In this document: piece by piece, positions 20,299 to 29,982 of the stretch
Layout of the letters: each line of letters starts with the position of its first letter
Position numbering within the stretch: position 1 is the stretch's first letter
NCBI GenBank assembly: GCA_038277395.1
Contig: CM076190.1
Span: forward strand, 236,622,618 to 236,686,617
From: Dryocosmus kuriphilus
Lineage: Eukaryota; Arthropoda; Insecta; Hymenoptera; Cynipidae
Reading direction: 5' to 3'
DNA: 64,000 nucleotides
Notes under the pieces: model-generated
What the model saw: the letters and a program-made list of their open reading frames with translations, nothing else
What the model was told of the DNA's origin: nothing
Databases searched by the model: none
Made by a program: the position numbers and the translations under genes

Positions 20299-21619
20299 CG
20301 ACGTGTGTTCAAAAAGTGAGGTGACTTTTCAAATTTCGCTGGCATTGTACATTCGATCTTCAATTTTAAAAAAAAATTTTATATTTTACACTTGTCCCGA
20401 ACACACTTGCACAGTTTCAAGTGTACAGCATTTTTAATGTGTTTGTGAGAGGCGTAAAGGTCACAGGTGTTTGGTGAGATCTTCGATTTTCTGCTATAGA
20501 AAAAAATGGATCAGAGAAATTGCTTCAAATATTGCGTGAAAAATGGGAATAACTTGTCCAAAGTACTTTAAATGGTGACAGCGTTATACGCTGAGTCTAA
20601 CTAGAGCAAAAAGGATTTTTATAAGTGGTACAAGCTCTTGCAAGAAGGCCGAGAAGACACCAATGACGAATCTCGCTCTGGACGCCCCAGCACGTCAATA
20701 AATGATGAAAGCGTTGAGGAAGTGAAGAATATGGTGTTGGAAATCGTCGAGTCACTGTTAGAGAAGCTGCTCAAGACGTCGGTATCTGAGTTGGCTCGTG
20801 CCATGCAATTTTTTCCGATGTTTTGGGCATGAAACGTGTGTCAGCGAAATTTGTTGCGAAACTGATCAATTTTGACCAAAAAAACTGTCAAATTGACATC
20901 GCTCGAGAGCTGCTAAATGACGTCAATAATGATCCTGATATGCTCAAAAGGATCATAGCTGGTGAAGAATTCTGGATATATGGTTATGACGTCGAAACCA
21001 AAGCTCAATCGTCCCAATGGAAAACCCGGAAGAGCCAAGACCGAAAAAAGCACGTCAAGTTCGATCAAATGTCAAGCTTTTTCTCACTGTTTTCTTCGAT
21101 TACCGTCGCGTAGTGCACCAAAGGTTCTTACCTCAAGGTCGCACGGTCAATAAGGAGTATTTCCGTGAAGCTATGCGCCGTCTGCGAGAAGCAATATGAC
21201 GAAAACTTCCGGAATTGTGGAAAAACTGTTCACGTCTTTTGCACCACGACAATGCACGTGCTCATTCATCGTTGATTGTGCGTGAATTTCTGGCCAAAAA
21301 CAAAACCACAATCATGCCTCAGCCACCATGTTCACCAGGTTCGGCCCACTGCGACGTTTTCCTGTTCCCATAACTGAAGAGACCCATGAAAGGATGGAGA
21401 TTTGGAACGATTGAGGAGATAAAGGATGCATTGTTGCAAGAACTGAAGGCTATACCAAAAATTGCTTATCAGAAGTGCTTCGATGGTTAGAAAAAGCGTT
21501 GGCGCAATTGTGTTAAATCTGAGGGGGGTTATCTTGAAGGGAACAAAATAATAATTTATGAATAAAGAAATATTTTTTCGTAAAAATAAAAAGTCACCTT
21601 ACTTTTTGAACACACCTCG
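20299..21619 (+). mobile_element. Mariner transposon copy 1
   Basis: Inverted termini CGACGTGTGTTCAAAAAG (left) and the reverse complement CGAGGTGTGTTCAAAAAG (right) are flanked by TA at 20297-20298 and 21620-21621. Length is 1321 bp, normal for mariner. The transposase inside is broken. Confidence 0.93.
20505..21540 (+). pseudogene. Mariner transposase, inactivated
   Basis: The protein begins near MDQRNCFKYCVKNGN and includes YKWYKLLQEGRED and GRPSTS (helix-turn-helix and linker). The catalytic region is spread over several frames. The first catalytic block reads GEEFWIYGYD, with E where mariners carry D. The second is HHDNARAH, intact. The third, CDVFLFP, is intact. The linker NPEEPRPKKARQVRSNVK and the LPQGRTVNKEY block are recognisable. 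Stops occur after MRRLREAI and in the LFP-LKRPMK block. Frameshifts plus loss of the first D make it inactive. Confidence 0.88.
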
Positions 21620-21699
21620 TATACTGACGCACATCACTTTTAGTTTTAAGTTCTTCAAAACAAATAATAAACTTTTAAAAGTGATTCCTGTAAAAATGC

Positions 21700-21843
21700 A
21701 AATATATAACATTTTTGACATTTTGGCTGCCATATTGATTGTGCCATTTTGAATTTTTAAATACTGATGTCTAATTCGATATCAGCAGCCTCAAAAGCCC
21801 ATCGTACTAAGTTTCATGCATATATTTAAAAGTTTTGATATGA
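21700..21843. repeat. Flanking repeat unit, left of element X
   Basis: The segment CCATATTGATTGTGCCATTTTGAATTTTT..ATTCGATATCAGC..TTCATGCATATAT resembles, in the same orientation, the units at 25460-25790 to the right of element X. Its placement suggests element X sits inside an older tandem array. Confidence 0.5.
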
Positions 21844-21846
21844 CAA

Positions 21847-22350
21847 CCCCACAAAAAAAAAAAATTTCTGAAGCCCAAGCTAAGCCACCATACCCATACG
21901 TTTTTGAGGTCGCTGAATCCGAATCCGGGGTCATTTTGACTCCATCAGGTGGGGCTTAAGGTCATTTTTAATTTGACAATTAAAGAAACATTTAATTAGA
22001 GAAAACTTCTTCGTGATCGCTGAATCCAAATATGGGATAATTTCAGGGTCATGTTACATTCTAAAAAAGAGAAAAAATATTGAATCTGAGAAAGCCACTC
22101 TCCTAAAACGTTTCTGAGGTCGCTTAATCTGATTCTGGAGTCATTTTCACCACATCAGGTAAGGATCAGGGTCAAAAGAAATTGTTTAAAATGATTTTGG
22201 TTACAATTTCTGAATCGTTACATTGAATTTAGAAAGTTACCACTTGATTTAGTGTTTTCTTAGTTATCTAACCCTTTTGTCCTTTTTGTTTATGATTCCG
22301 AAGCAATGGTGTATTTGACGTTATCAGGTCAGGGTTGACGTTATTCTTTT
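21847..22350 (-). repeat. Element X left inverted arm (about 4 degenerate units)
   Basis: Units with GAGGTCGCTGAATCC..GGGGTCATTTT are seen near 21906, 22014, 22124 and (very decayed) 22290. They are the reverse complement of the right-arm unit. This arm is more decayed than the right one. Confidence 0.65.
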
Positions 22351-23049
22351 GCATGGGCAGTTGTGACAACAGAAGCGATATTTTATGGACCAACGATGCT
22401 CCCCTAAGCTACGGTTAACATGTGTCGATCAAGTTTCCGAGTACGATCCTCTGGAGTACGCACATTGGCGTTAGAGATAAAACATTAAACATTTTCTTGA
22501 GCGCAATTCCATTTACGCTTACCACTTAGAGGGCAATCTTCAACATGCTCGAACATTTTGGTTATGATCAAAGGACTTAGTGTAGCGTCACTGATAAGCT
22601 CAACTTTAGTGTCTGAGCAAATAACTCAATTTCTGCAATGACAGGCCGATCTTTCTGCAGAAATTCAAAATCCGACTACCGCGAGGGATACTGGGACGAT
22701 GACAACTGCTTCGAAAGGAGATGTGTAGAATGATTCGCTTTCCAGTCCAATGTGGTATCGAAGCCAGCGTGGCGCGCTGCCATGCAGGGGGGCATTAGGG
22801 TGCGAGGATGAAGCCGTAGCGTGTCTGACAACGAGTTGACATTGTCCTCGTCAAAGTCAGAAAGCTCTCATACTTAGACCTGGGTAGGTATGAGAATTAT
22901 CACCCCCAGGATGGCGGACTCACCTGCGATCGGTCCAGCATCCCTAATGCGTGGGTCTTCGTAATTTTTCATGGTAACTAAAATAAAACAGAAACATAAC
23001 ACAGTTTTTAATAAAAAGACTACAAAGTCTTTGTTACAAACAAACCCGG

Positions 23050-24690
23050 GAAGTTCTTCATCTGAACATTCTTGCAACAAAAATCCTAATGAATTTTGTT
23101 ATATATGTGCCAAGTATTACTCTGCAGCTAAACGGAGACCAATATGAAATAATATCAAGAGAATTTACAAGGATTGCTTTGGGATTGATGTTGCTAACCA
23201 AGATGAAAAGTGGACTCCACGCGAAGTATGTAGTGCTTGTTAGACAATGATGATAAGATATCATTCCAAAAAAGAATCTGAGGCGAATTTTGTGAAACCT
23301 GCATGTTAGCGAATACCATTATGCGGAGAAGACTGTTATATCTGCATGACAAATATCACAGGAGTTAACAGAAAAAAACAATCATCGTCTTCAATATCCT
23401 GACGCACCAAACTTGATAAGACCATTAGAGAGAAATGATGACATTGGCCATGAACTGGAAACTTCAATCAATTCTCCTGAATGTATGTCAATCCGAAACG
23501 ATTGCTATTTGGATGACGTTGAAGAACAGGAATCTTCAAGCGATGAAAGAGAGAGTACAAGCAGCCAAAACTATGTAACTAGTGATCAAAGCAAGGCTCC
23601 CAAAGCTATAAATCAAGAAGAGACAAATGATCTTGTGAGAGATTTAGGTTTACCTACGGATAAAGCGGAATACTTAGCTTCATTCATGAAACAACACAAC
23701 TGGCTATCTAAAGACACGAGAGTATCATTTTACCGCAACAGAGAAGAAAACTTTAGAAAATATTTCACGTTGATACAGGAACCTTCATTAGTTTATTGCA
23801 ATGACGTGGAAGGGTTAGTGAATGAAATGCATACGGGAATATATAAAGGTGACGAATGGGGAATATTCATAGACTCCTCTAAGCAAAGTCTGAAGGTAGT
23901 ATTACTCCATAACACCAATGTATATGCTCCAATACCAATAGCGCATTCAACCGTACTAAAGGAAGAATATAGTATATTGAAATTCATATTAGAGACAATT
24001 AAATATTCTGAGCACAAATGGTTGATTTGCGGCGATTTTAAGATCTTAATTATATTGTTAGGACAACAAGCTGGATATACGAAACATCCTTGCTTTTTGT
24101 GTCTGTGGGACAGTAGAGATCGCGCAAAGCACTATGTTAAAAAAACATGTACGGACAGAACCTCTCTCCAGGCAGGTTCTGCAAACATGTTACACGAACC
24201 ACTGGTTGATCGCAGTAAGGTTTTGCTTCCACCTCTCCACATCAAACTCGGCTTAATGAAGCAATTTGTTAAAGCTTTGGATAAAGCTGGAAAATGCTTC
24301 GAAAAACTTAAAGAACTTTTTCCTCATCTTAGTGATGCAAAAATCGCTCAAGGTATCTTCGATGGACCACAAATACGCAAACTAATGAGAGATAGTGACT
24401 TCATTTCTACAATGAATGACAAGAAACAAGCAGCCTGGATAAGTTTTAAAGATGTTGTGGAGAATTTTCTTGGGAACCATGAAAGTGAAAACTACGAAGA
24501 AATAGTGGTTCAAATGATATCGAATTAGAAGGAGCTAGGTTGTTTGAAGAGTCGAAAGTTACACTATTTGCACTCACATATAGATTACTTCCCAAAAAAT
24601 CTAGGAGGTTTTAGTGAGGAGCAAGGGGAGAGGTTCCATCAAGACATAAAAACAATGGTCATTAAAGAGAGAAAGTAACAAGAATGGAGT
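23050..24690 (+). pseudogene. Element X protein, unknown recurrent family (broken)
   Basis: The longest open part is 23413-24528 (371 codons). Upstream, other frames give a cysteine-rich N-terminus: CYICAKYY near 23095, WTPREVCSAC near 23215 and EDCYICMTNITGVN near 23330, a likely zinc-binding region broken by stops. The open part has an acidic linker, then WLICGDFK, HPCFLCLWDSRDR near residue 225, LLPPLHIKLGLMKQFVKAL near 280, AKIAQGIFDGPQIRKLM near 315 and NFLGN near 355. Downstream, in another frame, are HSHIDYFPKNLGG and EEQGERFHQDI (about 24560-24650). The same C-terminal block is found at 60450-60860. From memory this family occurs in many arthropod genomes without a named function; transposon association is inferred from the flanking inverted arms. 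Confidence 0.65.
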
Positions 24691-24834
24691 AAAGCGTAAA
24701 AAGAAACCGCTCCTTATATCCTTTTACGACAAAAGGGTTAGATATCACAAAAAACAGTGAATCTAGTGATAACTCCTGAAATGCAATGTAACGGTTTAGA
24801 AATTTTAACAAAAATCATATTAAACAATTTCGTT

Positions 24835-25442
24835 TGACCCTGATCCTCACCTAATGGGGTGAAAATGATCCTAGAATCAGATGAAGCGATTTCAGAAACA
24901 TTTAAGAAGAGTGGCTTCCTCAGATTAAATGTTTTTTTCTCACTTTGCGACCGTAACATGACCTTGATCCTGACCTCATGAGGCCAAATTAGCCCTATAT
25001 TTGGATTAAGCGACCAAAAAACGTATGAGGGTAGAGTTTTTCTTTAATTCAATGGTTTCTTAACTGTTGACCTTAGAATGACCTTAATCCCCACCTGATG
25101 GGGTCAAAATGACCCTGGATTCTGATTCAGCGACCCCAGAAGCGTCTTAGAGTAACAATTCACACTGAGTAGATCATTATTTCTCATCGTGACCTTGACT
25201 TGACCTTGATACTGACCTTGTCGGGTCAACATGACCCCGGATTCGTATTCAGAGACCATGAAGAAGTCCTAGAGTAGAGGTTTTCTCCGATCTAACGGTT
25301 TTCTTGACTTTGACCTTGAATTGACCTTTATCCTGACCTGATGGGGTCAAACTGACCCCGGATTCGGATTCAGCGACCTCAAAAACGTATGGGTATGGTG
25401 TTTAGCTTGGGCTTCAGAAAATTTTTTTTTTTTTTTGTGGGG
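24835..25442 (+). repeat. Element X right inverted arm: five 121-bp tandem units
   Basis: The unit TGACCTTGATCCTGACCTGA-like start occurs at 24835, 24959, 25079, 25201 and 25322, giving periods of 124, 120, 122 and 121. Each unit then has GGGGTCAAAATGACCC, GGATTC..ATTCAGCGACC and TTTCTTGAC. The outermost unit is the best match to the left arm. Confidence 0.8.
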
Positions 25443-25459
25443 CTGTGTATTTTAAACTC

Positions 25460-25790
25460 CATATTGTATCCACCATTTTGAAGTTTCATCTTTTGACTTC
25501 AAGCTAAAATTCAAACTTCCAAAATACAGTTATAGCAAGCTTCATGCAAATATGCAAAAATGTTGAGCTTTTAGACGCAATTGTGAATCCGACATTTTTA
25601 ATTTTTCACTTTTCACGTTAGGTTCGAATTTAGCCATCGCAAAACACCTATTACACAAAATTCCATACCAAAATATAAAAAAATTTAATCTCGGCCCCCA
25701 TATTTTGTCCCCTATTTTTAATTCTTTCATTTTGATGGAAAATTCGAAATCAGCGACCCCTAAAACCGCCCTAGACCACAAATCCGACGA
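25460..25790. repeat. Three direct repeat units right of element X
   Basis: Degenerate units of about 105-115 bp share CATTTTGAA/ATTTTTAATTTTTCA, AATTCGAA..TCAGCGACC and TTCATGCAAATATGCAAAA. A similar unit lies left of element X at 21700-21843. Confidence 0.5.
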
Positions 25791-26015
25791 CAGGTCGACT
25801 TTTGGCCACCCTTAGGTACCTCCTAGCCCACTGTGACCCCTAGAAGCATTATTCAACAGGCTGTTCGTAAACTTCGAGGCCCAATTTTTACCACTTTTAG
25901 ACCGTTCTCCATGAAACTCAACGAGGCTTTTATACCCCCCCCCCCCGGAAACACCGTGGTTTTTTTATATTTAAAAATAATTTTCAATAAATAAAAATGA
26001 TTAATAAGTTAAAAA
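25791..26015. other. Spacer with a 12-base C run
   Basis: No gene was seen. A C12 run lies at 25935-25946. Confidence 0.5.
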
Positions 26016-26163
26016 ACTAGACTGGGTCGGGGACATAGGATAGAATTGAAACTTTATTCTGCAATTTTAACATACAATTTTTGTATAATTGTACAAATGT
26101 ATGTTAAAATTGTAGAATAAAGTTTCGCTTCTGTCCTGTGTCCCCCGACACAGTCTAGTTTTT
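26016..26163. mobile_element. Near-perfect palindrome, MITE-like
   Basis: Arms of about 65 bp are inverted copies. The left arm starts AAAACTAGACTGGGTCGGGG, and the right arm ends CCCCCGACACAGTCTAGTTTT. The inner parts GAAACTTTATTCTGCAATTT and AAATTGTAGAATAAAGTTTC pair almost completely. The loop is about 20 bp (TTGTATAATTGTACAAATG region). A transcript would fold into a long hairpin. Confidence 0.85.
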
Positions 26164-26415
26164 CTGAATTTCTTATAACAAAAATAATTGTGGAAAAACA
26201 AAAAAAAAAACTTTGTTCCTCATTATCTAAGTGCAGTAGTAAGGACTACCCGTGCAGAATTTTTAATGATTTGCCTGGAGGCGCAGAAGTGGGAAAGAAA
26301 TGCGCTGAAGCCGTTGGAAGAACTGGCATATTTGCACCGTTACACTATACAAAATCCAGTTTTAGTCAGATTTTAGGCATTTTACCACCTTTTAGGCCCT
26401 TATTTTTATATTTAA

Positions 26416-26564
26416 AACTCATGGTCTGCTGTGACTCAACTGGTTCGGTTTTTCTAAGTTCGGCTATTGTAACCGAACAGTTCGGTTACAGTAATTGAAC
26501 AGTTGAGTTACAGTAACTACACTTGGGACAACCGAACCGGTTAGGTCACAGCAAACCATGAGTT
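26416..26564. mobile_element. Second palindromic element with central 23-bp palindrome
   Basis: The left arm 26416-26450 and right arm 26530-26564 pair at 31 of 35 positions (AACTCATGGT...GGTTCGGTT). Between them lies TGTAACCGAAC-A-GTTCGGTTACA at 26468-26490, a perfect palindrome around one base. The word ACCGAAC/GTTCGGT recurs to about 26630. Confidence 0.8.
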
Positions 26565-26989
26565 CGGTTATTCCATAGGCAACCCGAGTGTTCGGTTGGG
26601 AGAACCCGATTTCTGGTTACGGCAACCGAACCTTTTTTTGTTTGCAGGTGTAAGAGGTGCATCACACATGCTTACGATCTGCATAATGGACAAATCCAAA
26701 ATATTAAAAATTGACATTATAAATATATTATTCTATTTATGCTGTGCATGAAGACCAGATATGACTCGTTTAAGAACAGAAATAAAAGTACAAAATGTAA
26801 CTGGAGAACCGCGCTCTATTTTTTCAGTACAGATAAGAACAAACTTCCCTGGCTCAAATAAACGGAGCCCAAATAAGTGCATTTCATTGATTCAAGTGTG
26901 TTTTTCATTTACAATCTGCGCACTGCATACTTCTTACGCAAATTTGAAGGGCTTTAATTTTATTTTTAGCAATTTAAGTTGTTTCGTCA
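26565..26989. other. AT-rich interval, no gene seen
   Basis: Only short frames without motifs. Confidence 0.45.
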
Positions 26990-27580
26990 AATGCGAAAGT
27001 TGAGCGCGCAGGGTTTTTCTTGAAACACGTCGATTTTTCCTTGCTTCTCTCTCTTTCCCTTGACGCTTCCGACTTGATGAGCGGTGTGGTGGAGGGGTGA
27101 GAGAGAGTGGAAAAGTTAGCGTCATTGAAGCGTCACTCAAGTTCAGTCAAGTTTCGGCTTCCGTGACATCCAAATCGAGTGACACCGAAAACCAACAAAC
27201 TTCGCCGTTCGCTTGTATTTCTCTATACACTTCGCGCCGTCTTATTTAGTCGTTTCTTCGTTTATTATTTGAATCCAACGATCCGTGTTTTTCCGTGTTT
27301 TCGCGGTCGCGTCACAGCACCCTTCAGTGCTCGCGTGTGTGAGTGTGTGAGTGAGTGAGGTTCTACTTATGGCCGTATAATTACGGCATTTAATTAACGG
27401 TCAGCGACAACGTCGTTGACACACAAAGGGATAACTCAACGTTGTCTTATAGTGCACCCGCGCGGGTCGCCACTTTTTGGCAGCTCGCTTTCTCAAGCAG
27501 CTTGTGGCGGACGTCACCAAGTGACGCTCCCCGAGGACGCGATCTCCATCGCTCCTGGCTACACATACACACACATACAC
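26990..27580. other. CpG-containing, less AT-rich block; possible promoter/5' exon
   Basis: This block is richer in C+G and CpG than its neighbours, with pyrimidine tracts near 27040-27060, a GTGAGTGTGTGAGTGAGTGAGG stretch near 27340-27359, and a CA-rich stretch near 27560-27580. The features would fit a host promoter and untranslated exon, or an unrecognised LTR. No coding domain was seen. Confidence 0.3.
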
Positions 27581-28834
27581 ACCATTCAAATTAATTATTG
27601 CTTCACCTTGGTTCGTTGTTTCCTATTATCTCATTTCCTTTCAGAGGGTTTCTATGCCGTGAGGCTTTTCCCTCTCTTTTTTTTGTTGAATCAAAATATA
27701 CATTCTCATTTATACCCAATCGAGTAGTTTTAATTTAAAAATCACTCATCCTGTTATTTTATTCTGAGATCAAACTTCAGTTTTAATAAATTAGAAAATA
27801 AGTTAAAGAAAACTTAATTTTGTGATCATACATAAGTGTTTAAATGTTTTGAGGGTATGTTCGGAGCTTTAAAGTAATTTTAAGTGTTCGAGAGAATTTT
27901 AAGGTATGTAAGACCTTCTAAGGGTACTTAAGCGATTTTTAATTGGTCTATGAGCATTCAAGGGATTTTAGATGTATTTTAAGGGTTTAGGGTATTGTAA
28001 GAAGTTTAAGGAGTTTTAAGAGATTTAAAAAATTTACGAAGCTTTCTCAAAAAATTTTGTAGTATTTTCAAAGATTGATAAATTGTATGTTTACGTATTT
28101 CAATATATTCCAACGTTTTACAAAGATAATAGTGCGAACGACACTACTTTTTTCTTGCGCAAACGATACTTCACTGCCTCCACCATTTAGCTCAGATGAT
28201 AAAGCAAAGAGTTGTGAACACAAATAATTCTAGAGGTTCTATGCGCAGTAAATCTAGCATATACAAGAGAATGCTGAGATCAGGGATCAGCAACCTTTTT
28301 TTTCTACTGTTTACCTGCATGGCTTTGCCAAATTTTACAAGTAAGATTATTTAACATAATATAATATAGTATCAATAATAGGATGAAGCATTATGCATTT
28401 TCCAAATATGATAATATATTCCTCTAGCGCCACGTTACCAGCTTCAAATCTTGTAGCATATGGAAACCAAAAAGTGACAATTCAGGCAATATTATCTGTT
28501 TATTCAATCTTAAATGTATAATACAATTTGCAACACAATTAATTAAGTGTACCTGTATATTTGCTTTTATATAAATTTTTTGAGAATAAAATTACTGTTT
28601 ATTCTTTAAATTCGATTATACATACCTTTGGTTCCACGTTGACAAATCCAAATCTGATAACATATGGTAGTGGAAAAGTGACTAATCACTCAATATTGTC
28701 TATTTTATGCAGGCTTAAAAGTAGAATAAAATTTTCAGCACAACTAATTATGTGTTCTGTTTCCATTTTCTGTGCTGATATAAAGATTGTCTGGTTTGAC
28801 GTCTGTAGAAAAAGCAACATATAATTTCCATGTG
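27581..28834. other. AT-rich interval with TTTTAAGGG-type degenerate repeats
   Basis: From 27840 to 28080 the sequence is made of variants of TTTTAAGGGTA and TTTAAGGAG at irregular spacing. The rest is plain AT-rich DNA without motifs. Confidence 0.45.
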
Positions 28835-29300
28835 AGAAAAAATTTGTGCATAGATCTAAATCGCATGATTGTGAAGATAGTCTCTGTACATAGATATAAA
28901 CCGCATGATTCTACAGATTGGCCTCAAACATCCCCCCCCCCCCCCCCCCCCCCCCCCGAGAAGTAATCTGTGTATAGATCTAAACCGCATAATCCTGAAG
29001 ATTGGTTCTTTGTATATCTCTAAACTGCACGACTCTAAATAGTAGCCCTCAATATTCCACCCTCCAGAGACCCCCCTTTTTCAAAAAACCGGGGGTATGT
29101 AGATGCAACAACATATAATTGTCAATGTGAGAAACAATCTGTGCGTAGAACTAAACGGTATGATTCCAAATATTGGCACCCAACATTGCCCCCCAAAAGA
29201 TCCGCCCACCCCGAGAAGCTATCTTTATATAGATCTAAACCGCATGATTCAATAGATTGGCCCCAAAAATGGACCCCAAATATCCCCCCCCCCTCCCCCT
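28835..29300. repeat. C-rich minisatellite with TATAGATCTAAACCGCATGATT unit
   Basis: The word (T/C)ATAGATCTAAACCGCATGA occurs in variants near 28852, 28890, 28974, 29016, 29146 and 29228. Each is followed by TTGG(C/T)(C/T)CC and C-rich stretches, including a 26-base C run at 28932-28957. The motif GAGAAG(C/T)AAT often precedes the unit. The same repeat is found at 49555-49900. Confidence 0.8.
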
Positions 29301-29682
29301 CGATAAGCAATATGTGTGCTCGCGCTGTTATTACGCGTTTAAATAGGATCGAGCATGCCACCGCCTTTTCGAGGAAGGTGCGCCCTTCCTCTACCGGTTC
29401 ACGACACGCATGCGTAAGTAACTGGAGGGGGGCGGGGAGAGTCGGGCCCTGAGGCCGTATCAGCTCTAACGTGGGAGCGACCCCCGTGTGCACTTGTGAG
29501 TTTTGTGTATCGTTAGGTGGAGCAAAAGAGCGCGGACTACTCCGTCTTGAAGAAGGCGATCACACTGAAGGCCCTTAGCTGTCTCACTTCAGGGATCCGG
29601 ACGAGGCTCCAGATGCGACATCGTTGGGGGTACTCACATTTCTTCATCAAGAATTCTAGCCACCCTGAGGAACTTTTACTTT
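29301..29682. other. Interval between minisatellite and Jockey-type LINE
   Basis: Moderately GC-rich to 29600, with no domain recognised. Confidence 0.4.
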
Positions 29683-29982
29683 AGAAATTTATTTATTGAA
29701 CCTGAAAGTATAGTTTATAAAAAGTGTACATGTTTCCAATTCTTTGTTCGATAATAATCTTTTATCTAGGTATCTTGTTCGAAAATTTGAATACGGCCTA
29801 TAACATCTAATTTTATTTTGTTTAAGTTGATAAAAGTTGTCACAGTTTTCGCTAGCAATAATTTCTTAGAATTGGTAAAAAATATTTTTAAAAACCCATG
29901 AGATTGATGTTTTCGACTTACAACTAGATAACGTTAAAATACAAGAACAGGCTTACTAACTAAAGATGCTGAGGGGCAGCAT

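Larger units (their letters stand above)
21844..25445 (+). mobile_element. Element X: unclassified transposon with array-containing inverted ends
   Basis: The outermost about 105 bp on each side are near-identical inverted copies. Left from 21847 reads CCCCACAAAAAA then TTTCTGAAGCCCAAGCTAA and CATACCCATACGTTTTTGAG; right mirrors this down from 25442. Inside these ends lie tandem arrays of a roughly 121-bp unit, in opposite orientation at the two sides. The centre carries one coding region on the plus strand. Length is about 3.6 kb. A target duplication was not identified. I do not recognise the superfamily: the protein has no transposase motif I can name. Confidence 0.7.

Noticed and set aside
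29122..29493. Minus-strand 123-codon frame
   Set aside because: It reads through minisatellite units; no motif.
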